Under the pieces are notes generated by a model. That model made no database searches. It was not told the DNA's origin and was given only the letters and a program-made list of their open reading frames with translations. Below are positions 15,269 to 27,949 of a stretch of DNA of 64,000 nt, one piece after another; position 1 is the stretch's first letter, and the number at the start of each line of letters is the position of its first letter. The stretch comes from Curvibacter sp. (GTDB taxonomy: Bacteria; Pseudomonadota; Gammaproteobacteria; Burkholderiales; Burkholderiaceae_C): assembly GCA_020248905.1 (NCBI GenBank), contig JADCGR010000004.1, positions 1 to 64,000 on the forward strand, written 5' to 3'. The translations under genes and the position numbers were made by a program.

Positions 15269-15299
15269 CGAAGACCGGGCATGCAGGCCTTGCCATCAA

Positions 15300-15323
15300 T
15301 TCAATGTTTCAAGTATCATTGAA
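15300..15323. promoter_or_regulatory. ArsR operator
   Basis: Perfect inverted repeat TTCAATG-N10-CATTGAA ending 2 bp before the arsR ATG. ArsR/SmtB repressors bind such imperfect dyads over the promoter; its position allows direct autorepression and leaves no room for a ribosome-binding site. Confidence 0.75.
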
Positions 15324-15325
15324 TA

Positions 15326-15676
15326 ATGAAAAAAGCAACAACTAGCGAAACCAAGGTTCTGCGCTCGCTGGCGGCGCTGTCTCAGGCCCAGCGCCTGCGC
15401 GCCTTCCGCGCGCTGGTCGTGGCCGGCCCTGCCGGGCTGACGCCCGGCCTGCTGGCCGTACAACTCGACATCAGCCCCAGCGCCCTCTCCTTCCATCTCA
15501 AGGAACTGGTGCATGCCGGCCTGGCCGCCAGCGAACCCGATGGACGGCACCTGGTCTACCGCGCCAACTTCGCGCAGATGGATGCGCTGCTGGCCTACCT
15601 GACCCGGCACTGCTGCCAGGGTGCCAGTTGCGAGGTCACGCCCGCAAGCCGCAAAGCTTGCGCGCCCGCCGCATGA
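15326..15676 (+). CDS. arsR: ArsR-family repressor
   Basis: A 116-residue winged-helix regulator of the ArsR/SmtB family. The recognition helix region reads LDISPSALSFHLKELVHAGL, and the wing contains GRHLVYR. A Cys-Cys pair (HCCQGASC, near residue 95) towards the C-terminus is a likely arsenite-binding site, as in C-terminal-site ArsR proteins. First gene of a four-gene operon in which every junction overlaps by ATGA. An inverted-repeat operator covers its start. No Shine-Dalgarno is seen, so translation may be leaderless. Confidence 0.92.
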   Translation: MKKATTSETKVLRSLAALSQAQRLRAFRALVVAGPAGLTPGLLAVQLDISPSALSFHLKELVHAGLAASEPDGRHLVYRANFAQMDALLAYLTRHCCQGASCEVTPASRKACAPAA

Positions 15677-16995
15677 ACCTCGCCGACAGCCTGAACCTGG
15701 GATGCGCCTGCCGGACGCTGGACGCTCGGAAGTTGCGCGCCGAACTCGAAACCACCCCTGCGCTCGCCGGCCTGGTAGAGCGTCTCGCGCTGAGCCATCC
15801 CCACCTGTTCGCCTCCACCGTGGTCTTCCTCGACCCGCAGACGCGCGAAGAGATCCGGCAGGCCGTGGGCACGCTTGATCGCGTCTGCGCCCTGCCCGCC
15901 TGGCAGGATCAGGCACTGGAACACGCCGACCCGCAGACGCGCCATGACCACGGGCCGCAGGGCGTGTTCATGGGCTACGACTTCCACGTCAGCACCGAGG
16001 GGCCGCGGCTGATCGAGATCAACACGAATGCGGGAGGCGCCTTCCTGAACGCGGCGCTCGCACGGGCGCACCGCGCCTGCTGCACCTCCATGCCTGCCCT
16101 CATGGACCCGGCGGGCGAGCTGGACCGGACCGAGGCCATGATGATGGACATGTTCCGCAGCGAATGGCAGGCCCAGCGCGGCGGCCGCCCCTGGCGCAAC
16201 GTGCTGATCGTCGACGATGAACCCCAGGCCCAGTACCTGGCTCCGGAGTTCGCCCTCGCCCGTACTCTTTTTGCTGCGCAAGGACTGCTGGCCGTGGTGG
16301 CCGACCCGCGCGAACTGCAGTGGCGCGACGGCGCGCTGTGGCACCCGGCCCTGCCGGCAGACCAGCCGGTGGACCTGGTCTACAACCGGCTGACGGACTT
16401 CGCACTGGCCCAGCCCGGGCACGCGGCCCTACGTTCTGCCTGGGCCGCAGGCGCGGTCGTGCTCACCCCGCACCCGCGTGCCTATACCCTGGCCGCCGAC
16501 AAGCGCCGCCTGATCGACCTGTCCGACCCGGCCCGTCTCGAGGCGCTGGGCGTGGCCCCGGCCGACCGTACCCGGCTGGAACGCGTGGTGCCGGCGACCG
16601 TGGCCGTCACGGCCGCAAACGCCGAGGCCTTGTGGGCCCGCAGGCGCGGCCTGTTCTTCAAACCCGCCACCGGCTACGGCGCGCGCGCAGCCTACCGCGG
16701 CGACAAGCTGACCCAGCGCGTGTGGCGCGACATCGTTGCGGGTAACTACGTGGCCCAGACCCTGGTACCGCCGAGCGAACGCCTTGTCAGCGTCAATGGC
16801 CAGGCCCAGCGCCTCAAGCTGGACCTGCGCGCCTACGCCTACTGCGGCCAGGTCCAGTTGCTAGCCGCACGCACTTGGTCGGGCCAGACCACCAACTTCC
16901 GCACCGAAGGTGGCGGCTTCTCGCCCGTCGTCGTGCTGCCCGAACACCTGCAACCCGACTGGCCCAACGTTTCCAACTCACCCGCATTCGCATGA
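15673..16995 (+). CDS. ATP-grasp-like protein of the arsenic operon
   Basis: A 440-residue protein starting at the ATG that overlaps the arsR stop. It has ATP-grasp-like features: LIEINTNAGGAF (about 115-126) as a metal-binding strand, a nucleotide-binding stretch FFKPATGYGARA with the conserved Lys, and a further RLKLDLRAYAY strand. A CxC pair (GCAC) sits near the N-terminus. ATP-grasp enzymes join a carboxylate to an amine or thiol, as in glutathione or glutathionylspermidine synthesis. Its fixed place between arsR and arsC suggests a thiol or arsenic conjugation role, but no function is established that I can name. Confidence 0.7.
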   Translation: MNLADSLNLGCACRTLDARKLRAELETTPALAGLVERLALSHPHLFASTVVFLDPQTREEIRQAVGTLDRVCALPAWQDQALEHADPQTRHDHGPQGVFMGYDFHVSTEGPRLIEINTNAGGAFLNAALARAHRACCTSMPALMDPAGELDRTEAMMMDMFRSEWQAQRGGRPWRNVLIVDDEPQAQYLAPEFALARTLFAAQGLLAVVADPRELQWRDGALWHPALPADQPVDLVYNRLTDFALAQPGHAALRSAWAAGAVVLTPHPRAYTLAADKRRLIDLSDPARLEALGVAPADRTRLERVVPATVAVTAANAEALWARRRGLFFKPATGYGARAAYRGDKLTQRVWRDIVAGNYVAQTLVPPSERLVSVNGQAQRLKLDLRAYAYCGQVQLLAARTWSGQTTNFRTEGGGFSPVVVLPEHLQPDWPNVSNSPAFA

Positions 16996-17492
16996 CCCCC
17001 CCCGTCCTGAACGTCCTCTTCCTCTGCACGCACAATTCGGCGCGCAGCATCCTGGCCGAAGCCACGCTAAACCACATCGGCGGCGGCCGCTTCAAGGCCT
17101 GGTCCGCAGGCAGCAGCCCGCGCAACAACCAGCAGCCCAACCCCTTGGGCCTCAAGGCCCTGCAGGCCGTCGGCATCGACACCACCGGCTTGCGCAGCAA
17201 GAGCTGGGACGAGTTCGCTGGCGCGAGCGCGCCGCAGATGGACCTGATCATTACCGTCTGCGACAACGCGGCGGGTGAGGTCTGCCCCATCTGGCCCGGC
17301 CACCCGGCCACTGCGCACTGGGGCTATGCCGATCCGTCCGAAACGCAAGGCAGCGATGCGCAAAAGCTCGAGGCGTTTCGCCAGACGCTGATCGCAATCC
17401 GGCGGCGACTGGAACTGCTGATCAACCTGCCCCCAGAAAAACTGGCACAGCAGCGCATCCAGCAGAGCGCACGCGACCTGTCCGGCTCATGA
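16992..17492 (+). CDS. arsC: thioredoxin-type arsenate reductase
   Basis: A 166-residue low-molecular-weight tyrosine-phosphatase fold. The P-loop is C12-THNSA-R18, and the two further redox cysteines are Cys90 and Cys98 in VCDNAAGEVCP, the triad of the Staphylococcus/Bacillus ArsC class. It reduces arsenate to arsenite in the cytoplasm with thioredoxin. The ATG overlaps the previous stop by ATGA. A C-terminal helix (RQTLIAIRRRLELLINLP) extends the usual fold by about 25 residues. Confidence 0.92.
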   Translation: MTPPVLNVLFLCTHNSARSILAEATLNHIGGGRFKAWSAGSSPRNNQQPNPLGLKALQAVGIDTTGLRSKSWDEFAGASAPQMDLIITVCDNAAGEVCPIWPGHPATAHWGYADPSETQGSDAQKLEAFRQTLIAIRRRLELLINLPPEKLAQQRIQQSARDLSGS

Positions 17493-18136
17493 AGGCGTGC
17501 TGGCGGCCCGTGCTGGCCGAGTTCATGGGCACGGCCCTGTTGCTGTGCGCGGTGATCGGCTCGGGCATCATGAGCGAACGGCTGGCCGGGGGTAACGTGG
17601 CGGTCGCGCTGCTGGCCAACACGCTCGCCACGGTGTTCGCCCTGTACGTGCTGATTGAGACGCTCGGGCCTGTGAGCGGCGCACATTTCAATCCGCTGGT
17701 CTCCTTGACGCTGGGGCTGCGGGGCCGCTTGCTCATCAACACCGTGGCCGCGCAGTTACTGGGGGCGGTGGCCGGGGCTTGGCTCGCCCACGCAATGTTC
17801 GGCATGGATGTAATTCAGACCAGCCAGAAGCTGCGTGACGGCCCTGGCTTGTGGCTGGCCGAGACCGTGGCGACGGCAGGCCTGATCTTCGTCATTCTGC
17901 GGTCGCCAACCGGCAAGGCGGCGGCGCCGGTGGCCTGCTACATCGGCGCGGCTTACTGGTTCACAGCCAGCACATCCTTCGCCAATCCCGCCGCCGTGCT
18001 GGGCCGCATGCTCAGCGACAGCTTTGCCGGTATTGCGCCGGCCAGCGCCACGAGCTTTGTACTGGCCCAGTGCCTGGGCGCCTGGCTGGGCTGGCGGATC
18101 GCGCGCGCCTTCGACGAGCCCGCAAGCGAAAGCTGA
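17489..18136 (+). CDS. aqpS: aquaglyceroporin for arsenite exit (AqpS type)
   Basis: A 215-residue MIP-family channel with six hydrophobic segments. The first pore loop is GAHFNPLVS (Asn68, an NPL variant of NPA) and the second is FANPAAVLGR (Asn166). In Sinorhizobium meliloti an ars-operon channel, AqpS, lets the arsenite made by ArsC leave down its gradient, replacing ArsB. No arsB or acr3 pump is present here, so the same arrangement is likely. Start overlaps arsC by ATGA. Confidence 0.88.
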   Translation: MKACWRPVLAEFMGTALLLCAVIGSGIMSERLAGGNVAVALLANTLATVFALYVLIETLGPVSGAHFNPLVSLTLGLRGRLLINTVAAQLLGAVAGAWLAHAMFGMDVIQTSQKLRDGPGLWLAETVATAGLIFVILRSPTGKAAAPVACYIGAAYWFTASTSFANPAAVLGRMLSDSFAGIAPASATSFVLAQCLGAWLGWRIARAFDEPASES

Positions 18137-18137
18137 G

Positions 18138-19466
18138 TTACCGCAAGGTCGCGGCGAGGCGCTCGGCACAAGCCTGGGCCTGGTTGGCGTCACGTGCCTC
18201 GACCATCACGCGCACTAGAGGCTCGGTGCCGCTGGCACGGATGAGAACGCGCCCGGTATCACCGAGTTCGGCCTCGACGGCGCGGGTTTCGCCGGCCAGG
18301 CTTGCATTGGCCTTCCAATCCATGCCTGGCTGCAGGCGCACATTTATCAGGGTCTGGGGAAACAGCGTGACATCCGACAGCAGCGCGGCCATGCTCTGGT
18401 CGCTGCGCACGCAGGTCTGCAGGACCTGCAGGGCCGAGACCAGGCCGTCGCCCGTGGTCTGTTTGTCCAGCGCCAGCAGATGGCCCGAGCCTTCGCCACC
18501 GAGCAACCACTGGTGCTTGTGCAGTTCCTCCAGCACGTAGCGGTCACCGACCTTGGCACGCACGAACTGCACGCCGCGCCTCTTGAGCGCGACCTCCACG
18601 GCCATATTGGTCATGAGCGTGCCCACCACACCGGGAACATGCTCGTCGCGGCCGAGGCGGTCATCGATCATCAGGTAAAGCAGCTCGTCGCCGTTGTAGA
18701 GGCGACCGGTCGCATCGACCATCATCAGGCGGTCGGCATCGCCGTCCAGCGCCACGCCATAGTCCGCCCGATGGGCCCTGACAGCGGCCACCAGGGTCTC
18801 GGTGTGCGTGGCACCCACCTCGTGGTTGATGTTGAGGCCATCGGGCGCGCAGCCGATAGCCACCACCTCGGCGCCAAGCTCATGGAAGACTTTCGGCGCG
18901 ATCTGGTAGGCCGCGCCATGGGCGGCGTCCACCACGATCTTGAGCCCCTTGAGCGTGAGATCCGCAGCAAAGGTGCTCTTGCAGAACTCGATGTAGCGAC
19001 CCGAAGCATCATCAAGCCGGCGCGCACGCCCAAGACTTGCCGAGTCCACCCACACCGGGGACTCATCCACTGCGGCCTCGACGGCCAGCTCCCAGGCATC
19101 CGGCAGCTTGGTACCCTGCGCGCTGAAGAACTTGATGCCGTTATCCGGATAGGCGTTGTGGCTGGCGCTGATGACCACGCCCAGCGAGGCACGCTGCGCG
19201 CGCGTGAGATAGGCCACGCCGGGCGTAGGCAAAGGCCCGAGCAGCACGACATCTACACCCGCCGAGTTGAAGCCGGACTCCAGGGCACTCTCCAGCATAT
19301 AGCCCGAGATCCGCGTGTCCTTGCCGATCAATACCACCGGACGGTCTTCGGTGCGCTTGAGCACGCGGCCCACGCCATGCGCCAGGCGCAGGACGAAGTC
19401 CGGCGTGATGGGGGCCTGTCCCACGGTGCCCCGGATACCGTCGGTCCCGAAATACTTCCTGCTCAT
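18138..19466 (-). CDS. glmM: phosphoglucosamine mutase
   Basis: A 442-residue enzyme making glucosamine-1-phosphate for UDP-GlcNAc, hence peptidoglycan and LPS. It has the phosphoserine loop ISASHN (about residue 100), the Mg2+ loop DGDADR, the sugar loop GGEGSGH, and the C-terminal phosphate loop [10 protein letters not shown]. It ends 2 bp from the convergent arsenic operon with no obvious terminator between. It lies downstream of folP and ftsH, the usual order ftsH-folP-glmM in proteobacteria. Confidence 0.97.
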   Translation of the reverse strand: MSRKYFGTDGIRGTVGQAPITPDFVLRLAHGVGRVLKRTEDRPVVLIGKDTRISGYMLESALESGFNSAGVDVVLLGPLPTPGVAYLTRAQRASLGVVISASHNAYPDNGIKFFSAQGTKLPDAWELAVEAAVDESPVWVDSASLGRARRLDDASGRYIEFCKSTFAADLTLKGLKIVVDAAHGAAYQIAPKVFHELGAEVVAIGCAPDGLNINHEVGATHTETLVAAVRAHRADYGVALDGDADRLMMVDATGRLYNGDELLYLMIDDRLGRDEHVPGVVGTLMTNMAVEVALKRRGVQFVRAKVGDRYVLEELHKHQWLLGGEGSGHLLALDKQTTGDGLVSALQVLQTCVRSDQSMAALLSDVTLFPQTLINVRLQPGMDWKANASLAGETRAVEAELGDTGRVLIRASGTEPLVRVMVEARDANQAQACAERLAATLR

Positions 19467-19506
19467 CGTTACCTGCCTTGTCCCTTGATCTGTGGTTGAA
19501 TGCTAT

Positions 19507-20370
19507 CTATTTTATAGCTAGCAGGACTTTCATCGCTTGCACAGTCTCTTTGACGTCGTGGACCCGCACGATGGCGGCACCTCGCTCGGCTGCCAGCACG
19601 GCTGCGGCAATGCTGGGCGCAAGGCGCTCATGCTGTCCGACCGGCACGGCGCTGCCCTCGGGCAGCCCCGCGACAGCACCGAGGGACGACTTGCGCGACC
19701 AGCCCGCCAGCAGAGCATAGCCGAGCGAACTCAGCTCGCTCTGGCGCGCCAGCAGAGAGAAATTCTGCACCACGGTCTTGCCAAAACCGATGCCAGGGTC
19801 CAGTACGATGCGCTCGGCCGCCACGCCTAGATCACGCAACCCCTGTGCAGCCTCGGACAGGAAGCGGGTGACCGCGGGCAGCACATCACCTTCCATGGGC
19901 TGGACCTGCATGGTGCGCGGCTCGCCATGCATGTGCATGAGGCAAACGCCACAAGCTGGATGACCCGCAACAACAGCACGGGCGTCCAGCGGATTACCCG
20001 GGTCGCGCCATCGCAAGGCCCAGATGTCGTTGACGATATCGGCCCCCAGGTCCAGCGCGGCCTGCATGACGCGCGGCTTGTAGCTGTCCACGGAAATGGG
20101 CACCCCCAGCCGCACGGCCTCGTGCAGCACGGGGAGCAGACGCGCCAGCTCCTCGTCTGCCGGCACCCGCACAGCCCCGGGCCGGGTCGACTCAGCCCCG
20201 AGGTCGAGGATGTCAGCGCCATCCTTGAGCAGCTGCTCGCAGTGCGCCAGCGCAGCTTGCACATCGGTATGACTTGCGCCGGAGAATGAGTCCGGAGTGA
20301 TGTTGACAATCCCCATGACCTGCGGACGGGACAGGTCGATACGGTAGCGGGTGGTCTGCCAGAGCATCAT
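19507..20370 (-). CDS. folP: dihydropteroate synthase
   Basis: A 287-residue TIM-barrel enzyme condensing pABA with the pterin diphosphate in folate synthesis; target of sulfonamides. Landmarks are MGIVNITPDSFSG (start of strand 1), LDLGAESTRPGA, ISVDSYKP, and the C-terminal RVHDV motif. The start is the ATG-ATG at 20370; a TTG three codons upstream lies in a terminator stem and is not used here. Second gene of ftsH-folP-glmM. Confidence 0.96.
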   Translation of the reverse strand: MMLWQTTRYRIDLSRPQVMGIVNITPDSFSGASHTDVQAALAHCEQLLKDGADILDLGAESTRPGAVRVPADEELARLLPVLHEAVRLGVPISVDSYKPRVMQAALDLGADIVNDIWALRWRDPGNPLDARAVVAGHPACGVCLMHMHGEPRTMQVQPMEGDVLPAVTRFLSEAAQGLRDLGVAAERIVLDPGIGFGKTVVQNFSLLARQSELSSLGYALLAGWSRKSSLGAVAGLPEGSAVPVGQHERLAPSIAAAVLAAERGAAIVRVHDVKETVQAMKVLLAIK

Positions 20371-20378
20371 GAAAAGCA

Positions 20379-20403
20379 AAAACGGGGCGCTGGGCCCCGT
20401 TTG
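20379..20403 (-). terminator. terminator after ftsH
   Basis: Stem AAACGGGGC / GCCCCGTTT with a 5-nt loop, followed on the minus strand by TTTTT. It lies only about 10 bp before the folP start, so folP expression depends on readthrough or on its own promoter. Confidence 0.75.
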
Positions 20404-20418
20404 TGATTATCACGCCGA

Positions 20419-22335
20419 TCAGGCTGCAGAGGGCGAGGGATCGGGCTTCACGGCCGGGCTGCCACCGGCATCACCGCCACCGGAACTGGGGCTGCGCGGC
20501 GTCCAGTCCTTGGGGACCCGAGGCTCCTTGCCGGCCATGATGTCGTCCAGCTGCTCGCCGTCGATGGTTTCCCACTCAAGCAGGGCCTTGGCCATGGCGT
20601 GCATCTTGTCGGCGTTGTCCTCGATCAGCCTGCGTGCGAGTTTGTACTGCTCGTCGATGATGCGGCGCACCTCGGCATCGACCTTCTGCATGGTCTGCTC
20701 ACTGATATTAGTGGTCTTGGTTACCGAGCGGCCGAGGAAGACCTCACCTTCGTTTTCAGCATAGACCATCGGGCCCAGTGCGTCCGTCATGCCGTAGCGC
20801 ATGACCATGTCGCGCGCGATGTGGGTCGCACGCTCGAAATCGTTGGACGCGCCGGTTGTCATCTGGTTCATGAACACTTCTTCGGCAATGCGCCCACCGA
20901 ACAGCATGCTGATCTGGTTGAGCATGTACTCGCGGTCATAGCTGTAGCGGTCCTTCTCGGGCAGGCTCATGGTCACACCCAGGGCACGGCCGCGGGGAAT
21001 GATGGTGACCTTGTGAACCGGATCGCACTTGGGCAGCATCTTGCCAATGAGCGCGTGGCCGGACTCGTGGTAGGCGGTGTTGCGCCGCTCTTCCTCGGGC
21101 ATGACCATGCTCTTGCGCTCAGGACCCATGAGTATCTTGTCCTTGGCCTTCTCAAAGTCCTGCATCTCGACCACGCGCGCGTTGCGCCGCGCGGCCATCA
21201 GCGCGGCCTCGTTGCACAGGTTGGCCAGATCGGCGCCGCTCATGCCGGGCGTGCCACGGGCGATCACCGCCGGGGCGACATCTTGACCGATCGGGATCTT
21301 GCGCATGTGGACGTTCAGGATCTGCTCGCGGCCGCGAATGTCAGGCAGCGTCACATACACCTGTCGATCGAAGCGGCCCGGCCGCAGCAGGGCGGCGTCC
21401 AGGATGTCCGGGCGGTTGGTGGCTGCGACCACGATCACGCCAAGGTTGGTCTCGAAACCATCCATCTCGACCAGCATCTGGTTGAGGGTCTGCTCGCGCT
21501 CGTCGTTGCCACCACCCAGGCCGGCGCCACGCTGCCGACCCACGGCGTCGATTTCATCGATGAAGATGATGCACGGAGCGTTCTTCTTGGCGTTCTCGAA
21601 CATGTCCCGCACCCGCGCGGCACCTACGCCGACGAACATTTCAACGAAGTCGGAACCAGAGATACTGAAGAACGGGACCTTGGCCTCACCCGCGATGCCC
21701 TTGGCGAGCAGGGTCTTGCCGGTGCCCGGAGGGCCGACCAGCAGCAGACCGCGCGGGATGCGGCCGCCCAGCTTCTGGAATTTCTGCGGATCCTTGAGGA
21801 AGTCCACGACCTCCTTGACCTCTTCTTTCGCCTCGTCGCACCCCGCGACATCGGCAAAGGTGACCTGGTTGTTGTTTTCGTCGAGCATGCGCGCCTTGCT
21901 CTTACCGAAGCTGAAGGCGCCGCCCTTGCCACCGCCCTGCATCTGGCGCATGAAATAGATCCAGACGCCGATCAGCAGCAGCATGGGGCCCCAGCTGACT
22001 AGCAGGGTCATGAGCAGGGAGCCTTCTTCGCGCGGCTTGACGTCAAACTTGACGCCGTTGTTGATGAGGTCGCCAACCAGGCCGCGGTCCAGGTAAGTCG
22101 CTGTGGTCCGGACCTTGCGCTCGTCTGTCGTGACGGCCACGATCTCGGTCCCGCCCGGGCCTTCCTGGATCACCGCGCTCTTGATGCGGTTGCTGCGCAC
22201 TTCCTCCAGGAAGTCGGAATAGCCTAGCGTCCCGGTCGCGCCAGCAGTGCGGCCGTCGAATTGCTTGAAAACCGTGAACAGGACAAGCGCGACGACCAGC
22301 CAGACGGCGACTTTAGAAAACCACTGATTGTTCAA
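20419..22335 (-). CDS. ftsH: ATP-dependent zinc metalloprotease FtsH
   Basis: A 638-residue inner-membrane AAA+ protease that degrades sigma32, LpxC, SecY and other proteins. Two transmembrane segments flank a periplasmic domain (residues 5-120). Walker A is GPPGTGKT, Walker [16 protein letters not shown], the second region of homology ends [19 protein letters not shown], and the zinc site is HESGH. The C-terminal tail is Gly/Ser/Pro-rich. It follows rlmE in the same direction, the standard pairing. Confidence 0.98.
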   Translation of the reverse strand: MNNQWFSKVAVWLVVALVLFTVFKQFDGRTAGATGTLGYSDFLEEVRSNRIKSAVIQEGPGGTEIVAVTTDERKVRTTATYLDRGLVGDLINNGVKFDVKPREEGSLLMTLLVSWGPMLLLIGVWIYFMRQMQGGGKGGAFSFGKSKARMLDENNNQVTFADVAGCDEAKEEVKEVVDFLKDPQKFQKLGGRIPRGLLLVGPPGTGKTLLAKGIAGEAKVPFFSISGSDFVEMFVGVGAARVRDMFENAKKNAPCIIFIDEIDAVGRQRGAGLGGGNDEREQTLNQMLVEMDGFETNLGVIVVAATNRPDILDAALLRPGRFDRQVYVTLPDIRGREQILNVHMRKIPIGQDVAPAVIARGTPGMSGADLANLCNEAALMAARRNARVVEMQDFEKAKDKILMGPERKSMVMPEEERRNTAYHESGHALIGKMLPKCDPVHKVTIIPRGRALGVTMSLPEKDRYSYDREYMLNQISMLFGGRIAEEVFMNQMTTGASNDFERATHIARDMVMRYGMTDALGPMVYAENEGEVFLGRSVTKTTNISEQTMQKVDAEVRRIIDEQYKLARRLIEDNADKMHAMAKALLEWETIDGEQLDDIMAGKEPRVPKDWTPRSPSSGGGDAGGSPAVKPDPSPSAA

Positions 22336-22489
22336 GTGCAGCTCCAGTAGGGATGCCAGGAAAACACATAGCTTGGCCCCATTCTAGGCGTTTCAAGCCC
22401 TTTGCTGATTGATTTTCCACGCGACGCCCATGGGTGCCGCAGGGGATTTGGGGCGGCGGAACGGGCCATTTCCGCGCCAAAGAGCCAGT

Positions 22490-23158
22490 TCAGGATCGGT
22501 CCACCGGCTTGAGGCCCGTACCCACGAGGAATGTTTCCGATGAACGGTCACGCGATGCCCTGGGCTTGAGCGGCTTGACGGTGGTGAAGTTCGTGCGAAA
22601 CAGCTGAACCAGCTCGTTGTAACCGCTACCGTGGAAAACCTTCGCCACCAGGCTACCCGCAGGCTTGAGATGCTGCTGGCAGAACGCGATGGCAAGGGCG
22701 ACCAGTTCCTCGACCCGCGCGGAGTCGACGGAGGCCACACCCGAGAGGTTGGGCGCCATGTCCGAGACCACCAGATCGGCCCGGTCGCCCTTGAGCAGCT
22801 CCTCGAGCTGGGCCAGGACCGCGCCCTCGCGGAAATCCCCCTGGATGTACTGCACCCCCTCGATGGGCGCCATGGGCAGCAGGTCCAGGCCGATGATGGC
22901 ACCGTTTAAGGCACCGGTGGCCGCCCTGCCGCGCGCCATGCGACGGCGCAGGTACTGGCTCCAGGCGCCAGGCGCACAGCCCAGGTCCACCACCACCATG
23001 CCCGGCTTGACCAATCCCAGGGCTTCGTCGATCTCCCTGAGCTTGTAGGCGGCGCGGGCGCGGTAGCCCTCTTTCTGCGCGAGCTTGACCCAGGGGTCGT
23101 TGACGTGCTCGTTGAGCCAGGCCTTGTTTACCTTCTTGCTTTTGGTCTGGACTTTCAT
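22490..23158 (-). CDS. rlmE: 23S rRNA 2'-O-methyltransferase RlmE (FtsJ/RrmJ)
   Basis: About 222 residues. Methylates U2552 of 23S rRNA in the 50S subunit. The SAM-binding motif is [13 protein letters not shown], and the K-D-K-E tetrad can be placed in [21 protein letters not shown] and the C-terminal SSETFLV. The start at MKVQTKSK (23158) is preferred; a frame start seven codons earlier would run into the divergent yhbY promoter. A short insert ([10 protein letters not shown]) after strand 1 is slightly unusual. Confidence 0.95.
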   Translation of the reverse strand: MKVQTKSKKVNKAWLNEHVNDPWVKLAQKEGYRARAAYKLREIDEALGLVKPGMVVVDLGCAPGAWSQYLRRRMARGRAATGALNGAIIGLDLLPMAPIEGVQYIQGDFREGAVLAQLEELLKGDRADLVVSDMAPNLSGVASVDSARVEELVALAIAFCQQHLKPAGSLVAKVFHGSGYNELVQLFRTNFTTVKPLKPRASRDRSSETFLVGTGLKPVDRS

Positions 23159-23217
23159 TTCTGCTTTCGCGTGCACCACCAGCCTGCGCCGGGAGCTTTG
23201 GGAGAGATAATACCGAG

Positions 23218-23691
23218 ATGCCTGCGATTCAACTGACTCCCGCCCAGCGCAAGGGACACCGTGCCGAAGCGCATCACATCGATCCAGTCGTCATGATCGG
23301 CGGAGACGGCCTGACGGCCGCGGTCAAGAAAGAGACCGACGCCGCCCTCAAGGCGCATGGTCTCATCAAGGTGCGCGTCGTTTCCGACGACCGCACCGAG
23401 CGTGAGGCTATCTTCCAGGTTCTGGCCAACGAGCTCGATGCGGCGCCCATCCAGCACATCGGCAAGCTTCTGGTGCTCTGGCGCCCTAAGCCGCCCAAGC
23501 AGCGCGTCGAAGACGAGGACCGCATGCCCGGGCCCCGCGACGTCAAAGTGCTCAAGTACAGCAAGAAAGGTGGGCAGCGCCCCGAAGTGCAGGTGCTGCG
23601 CGTGCTGGGTAACCAGCGCCTGACGCTTGGCGGCAAAATCAAGCGCGCCAAACCCAGGCAGTGCAGCGTGAAAAAGCGCAGCCAGGCTTGA
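23218..23691 (+). CDS. yhbY: YhbY-type RNA-binding (CRS1-YhbY/CRM domain) protein
   Basis: A 157-residue protein; the CRM domain covers residues 3-95 ([26 protein letters not shown]... then GKLLVLWRP), binding pre-50S ribosomes. E. coli YhbY stops near residue 97. The extra 60 residues here are basic ([22 protein letters not shown]) and probably bind rRNA. Divergent from rlmE, a common arrangement. Confidence 0.9.
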   Translation: MPAIQLTPAQRKGHRAEAHHIDPVVMIGGDGLTAAVKKETDAALKAHGLIKVRVVSDDRTEREAIFQVLANELDAAPIQHIGKLLVLWRPKPPKQRVEDEDRMPGPRDVKVLKYSKKGGQRPEVQVLRVLGNQRLTLGGKIKRAKPRQCSVKKRSQA

Positions 23692-23694
23692 GAT

Positions 23695-24132
23695 TCAGAG
23701 CCGCGCCTCCCGGCTCAGACGCCCGAAGGTGATGGCAGCGCAGAACCACTGCAGCAGATACAGCGAGCTGCCCACCCGGTGCCAGAGCGTGAGGTTCTCG
23801 CGGGCGATGATACGCGGCTCCACCGCGAACTCGAGAAGCAGGGCCAGCAACAGCCCCCCGATGACCGTGAGGCGTACCGCCTGCAGGGGGCCGTGGGACG
23901 CCGCACCCCCAGCAGCGTCGTCCTGCGGGCGCGAGGCCATCAGCAACAGCACAGCGCACACCACGCTGACCCAAGTCTGGGCCGTGAAGAGCCGGGCCGC
24001 CATGCCGCCAGCCAGGGCGGGTGTGGGCAGGTTCACAAACAGCAGGGGCACGACAAGCAAACCGATGGTCGTCAGGCTCCCCCACCAGAGCGCCGCAGCC
24101 CACAAGGGGAGTTTGCGAAGCAGCGCGACCAT
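23695..24132 (-). CDS. DUF4149-type small membrane protein
   Basis: About 145 residues starting MVALLRKLPLWAAALWWGS, with four hydrophobic segments and the pattern GSLTTIGLLVVPLLF... AARLFTAQTWVS typical of DUF4149 proteins of betaproteobacteria. The ATG lies 17 bp after the greA stop, so it is read as the last gene behind greA. Function unknown; the location between greA and yhbY is conserved in this group as far as I recall. Confidence 0.75.
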   Translation of the reverse strand: MVALLRKLPLWAAALWWGSLTTIGLLVVPLLFVNLPTPALAGGMAARLFTAQTWVSVVCAVLLLMASRPQDDAAGGAASHGPLQAVRLTVIGGLLLALLLEFAVEPRIIARENLTLWHRVGSSLYLLQWFCAAITFGRLSREARL

Positions 24133-24148
24133 CAGCGTGCCCTGGCGC

Positions 24149-24625
24149 TCAGCGGTAGCTGACCGCCACGATCTCGTAGCGCTTGACACCGCCCGGCGCC
24201 TGAACCTCGGCTGTATCGCCCTCTTCCTTGCCAATCAGCGCGCGAGCAATCGGTGAACCCACGTTGATCAGCCCGAGTTTGAGGTCGGCCTCGTCTTCGC
24301 CGACGATCTGGTAGGTCACGCTGTCGCCGGTGGACTCGTCCTGCAGCTCGACGGTGGCGCCGAACACGACCTTGCCCCCCGCGTCGATGGCGGTCGGATC
24401 AATGATCTGTGCCGCAGAAAGCTTTCCTTCCACCTCCTGGATCCGTCCTTCGATGAAGCCCTGACGATCCTTGGCGGCATCGTATTCGGCGTTCTCGCTC
24501 AGGTCACCCTGGGCGCGCGCCTCGGCGATCGCATTGATTACGGCCGGCCGGTCGATCGTCTTGAGCCGATGCAGCTCGGTCTTAAGCTTCTCGGCGCCGC
24601 GCTTGGTAATCGGGATGGTGGCCAT
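24149..24625 (-). CDS. greA: transcription elongation factor GreA
   Basis: A 158-residue factor that rescues backtracked RNA polymerase. The N-terminal coiled coil carries the acidic tip ([20 protein letters not shown]) that stimulates cleavage; the C-terminal FKBP-like domain contains [17 protein letters not shown]. Length and ends match the family. It sits downstream of carB as in many proteobacteria, separated by a terminator. Confidence 0.97.
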   Translation of the reverse strand: MATIPITKRGAEKLKTELHRLKTIDRPAVINAIAEARAQGDLSENAEYDAAKDRQGFIEGRIQEVEGKLSAAQIIDPTAIDAGGKVVFGATVELQDESTGDSVTYQIVGEDEADLKLGLINVGSPIARALIGKEEGDTAEVQAPGGVKRYEIVAVSYR

Positions 24626-24652
24626 GTCTCTGTTCCGTGGGAGGTAAAAGTA

Positions 24653-24690
24653 ACGGGGGCAGACCGCGCCGCACGCTGGCCTGCCCCCGG
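24653..24690 (-). terminator. terminator after carB
   Basis: Stem CGGGGGCAG / CTGCCCCCG around an 18-nt GC-rich loop, followed on the minus strand by TTACTTTTACC. The T-run is broken, so it may be a weak terminator. Confidence 0.55.
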
Positions 24691-24706
24691 GGCTGTGCGC
24701 GGGATT

Positions 24707-27949
<3,243 letters not shown>

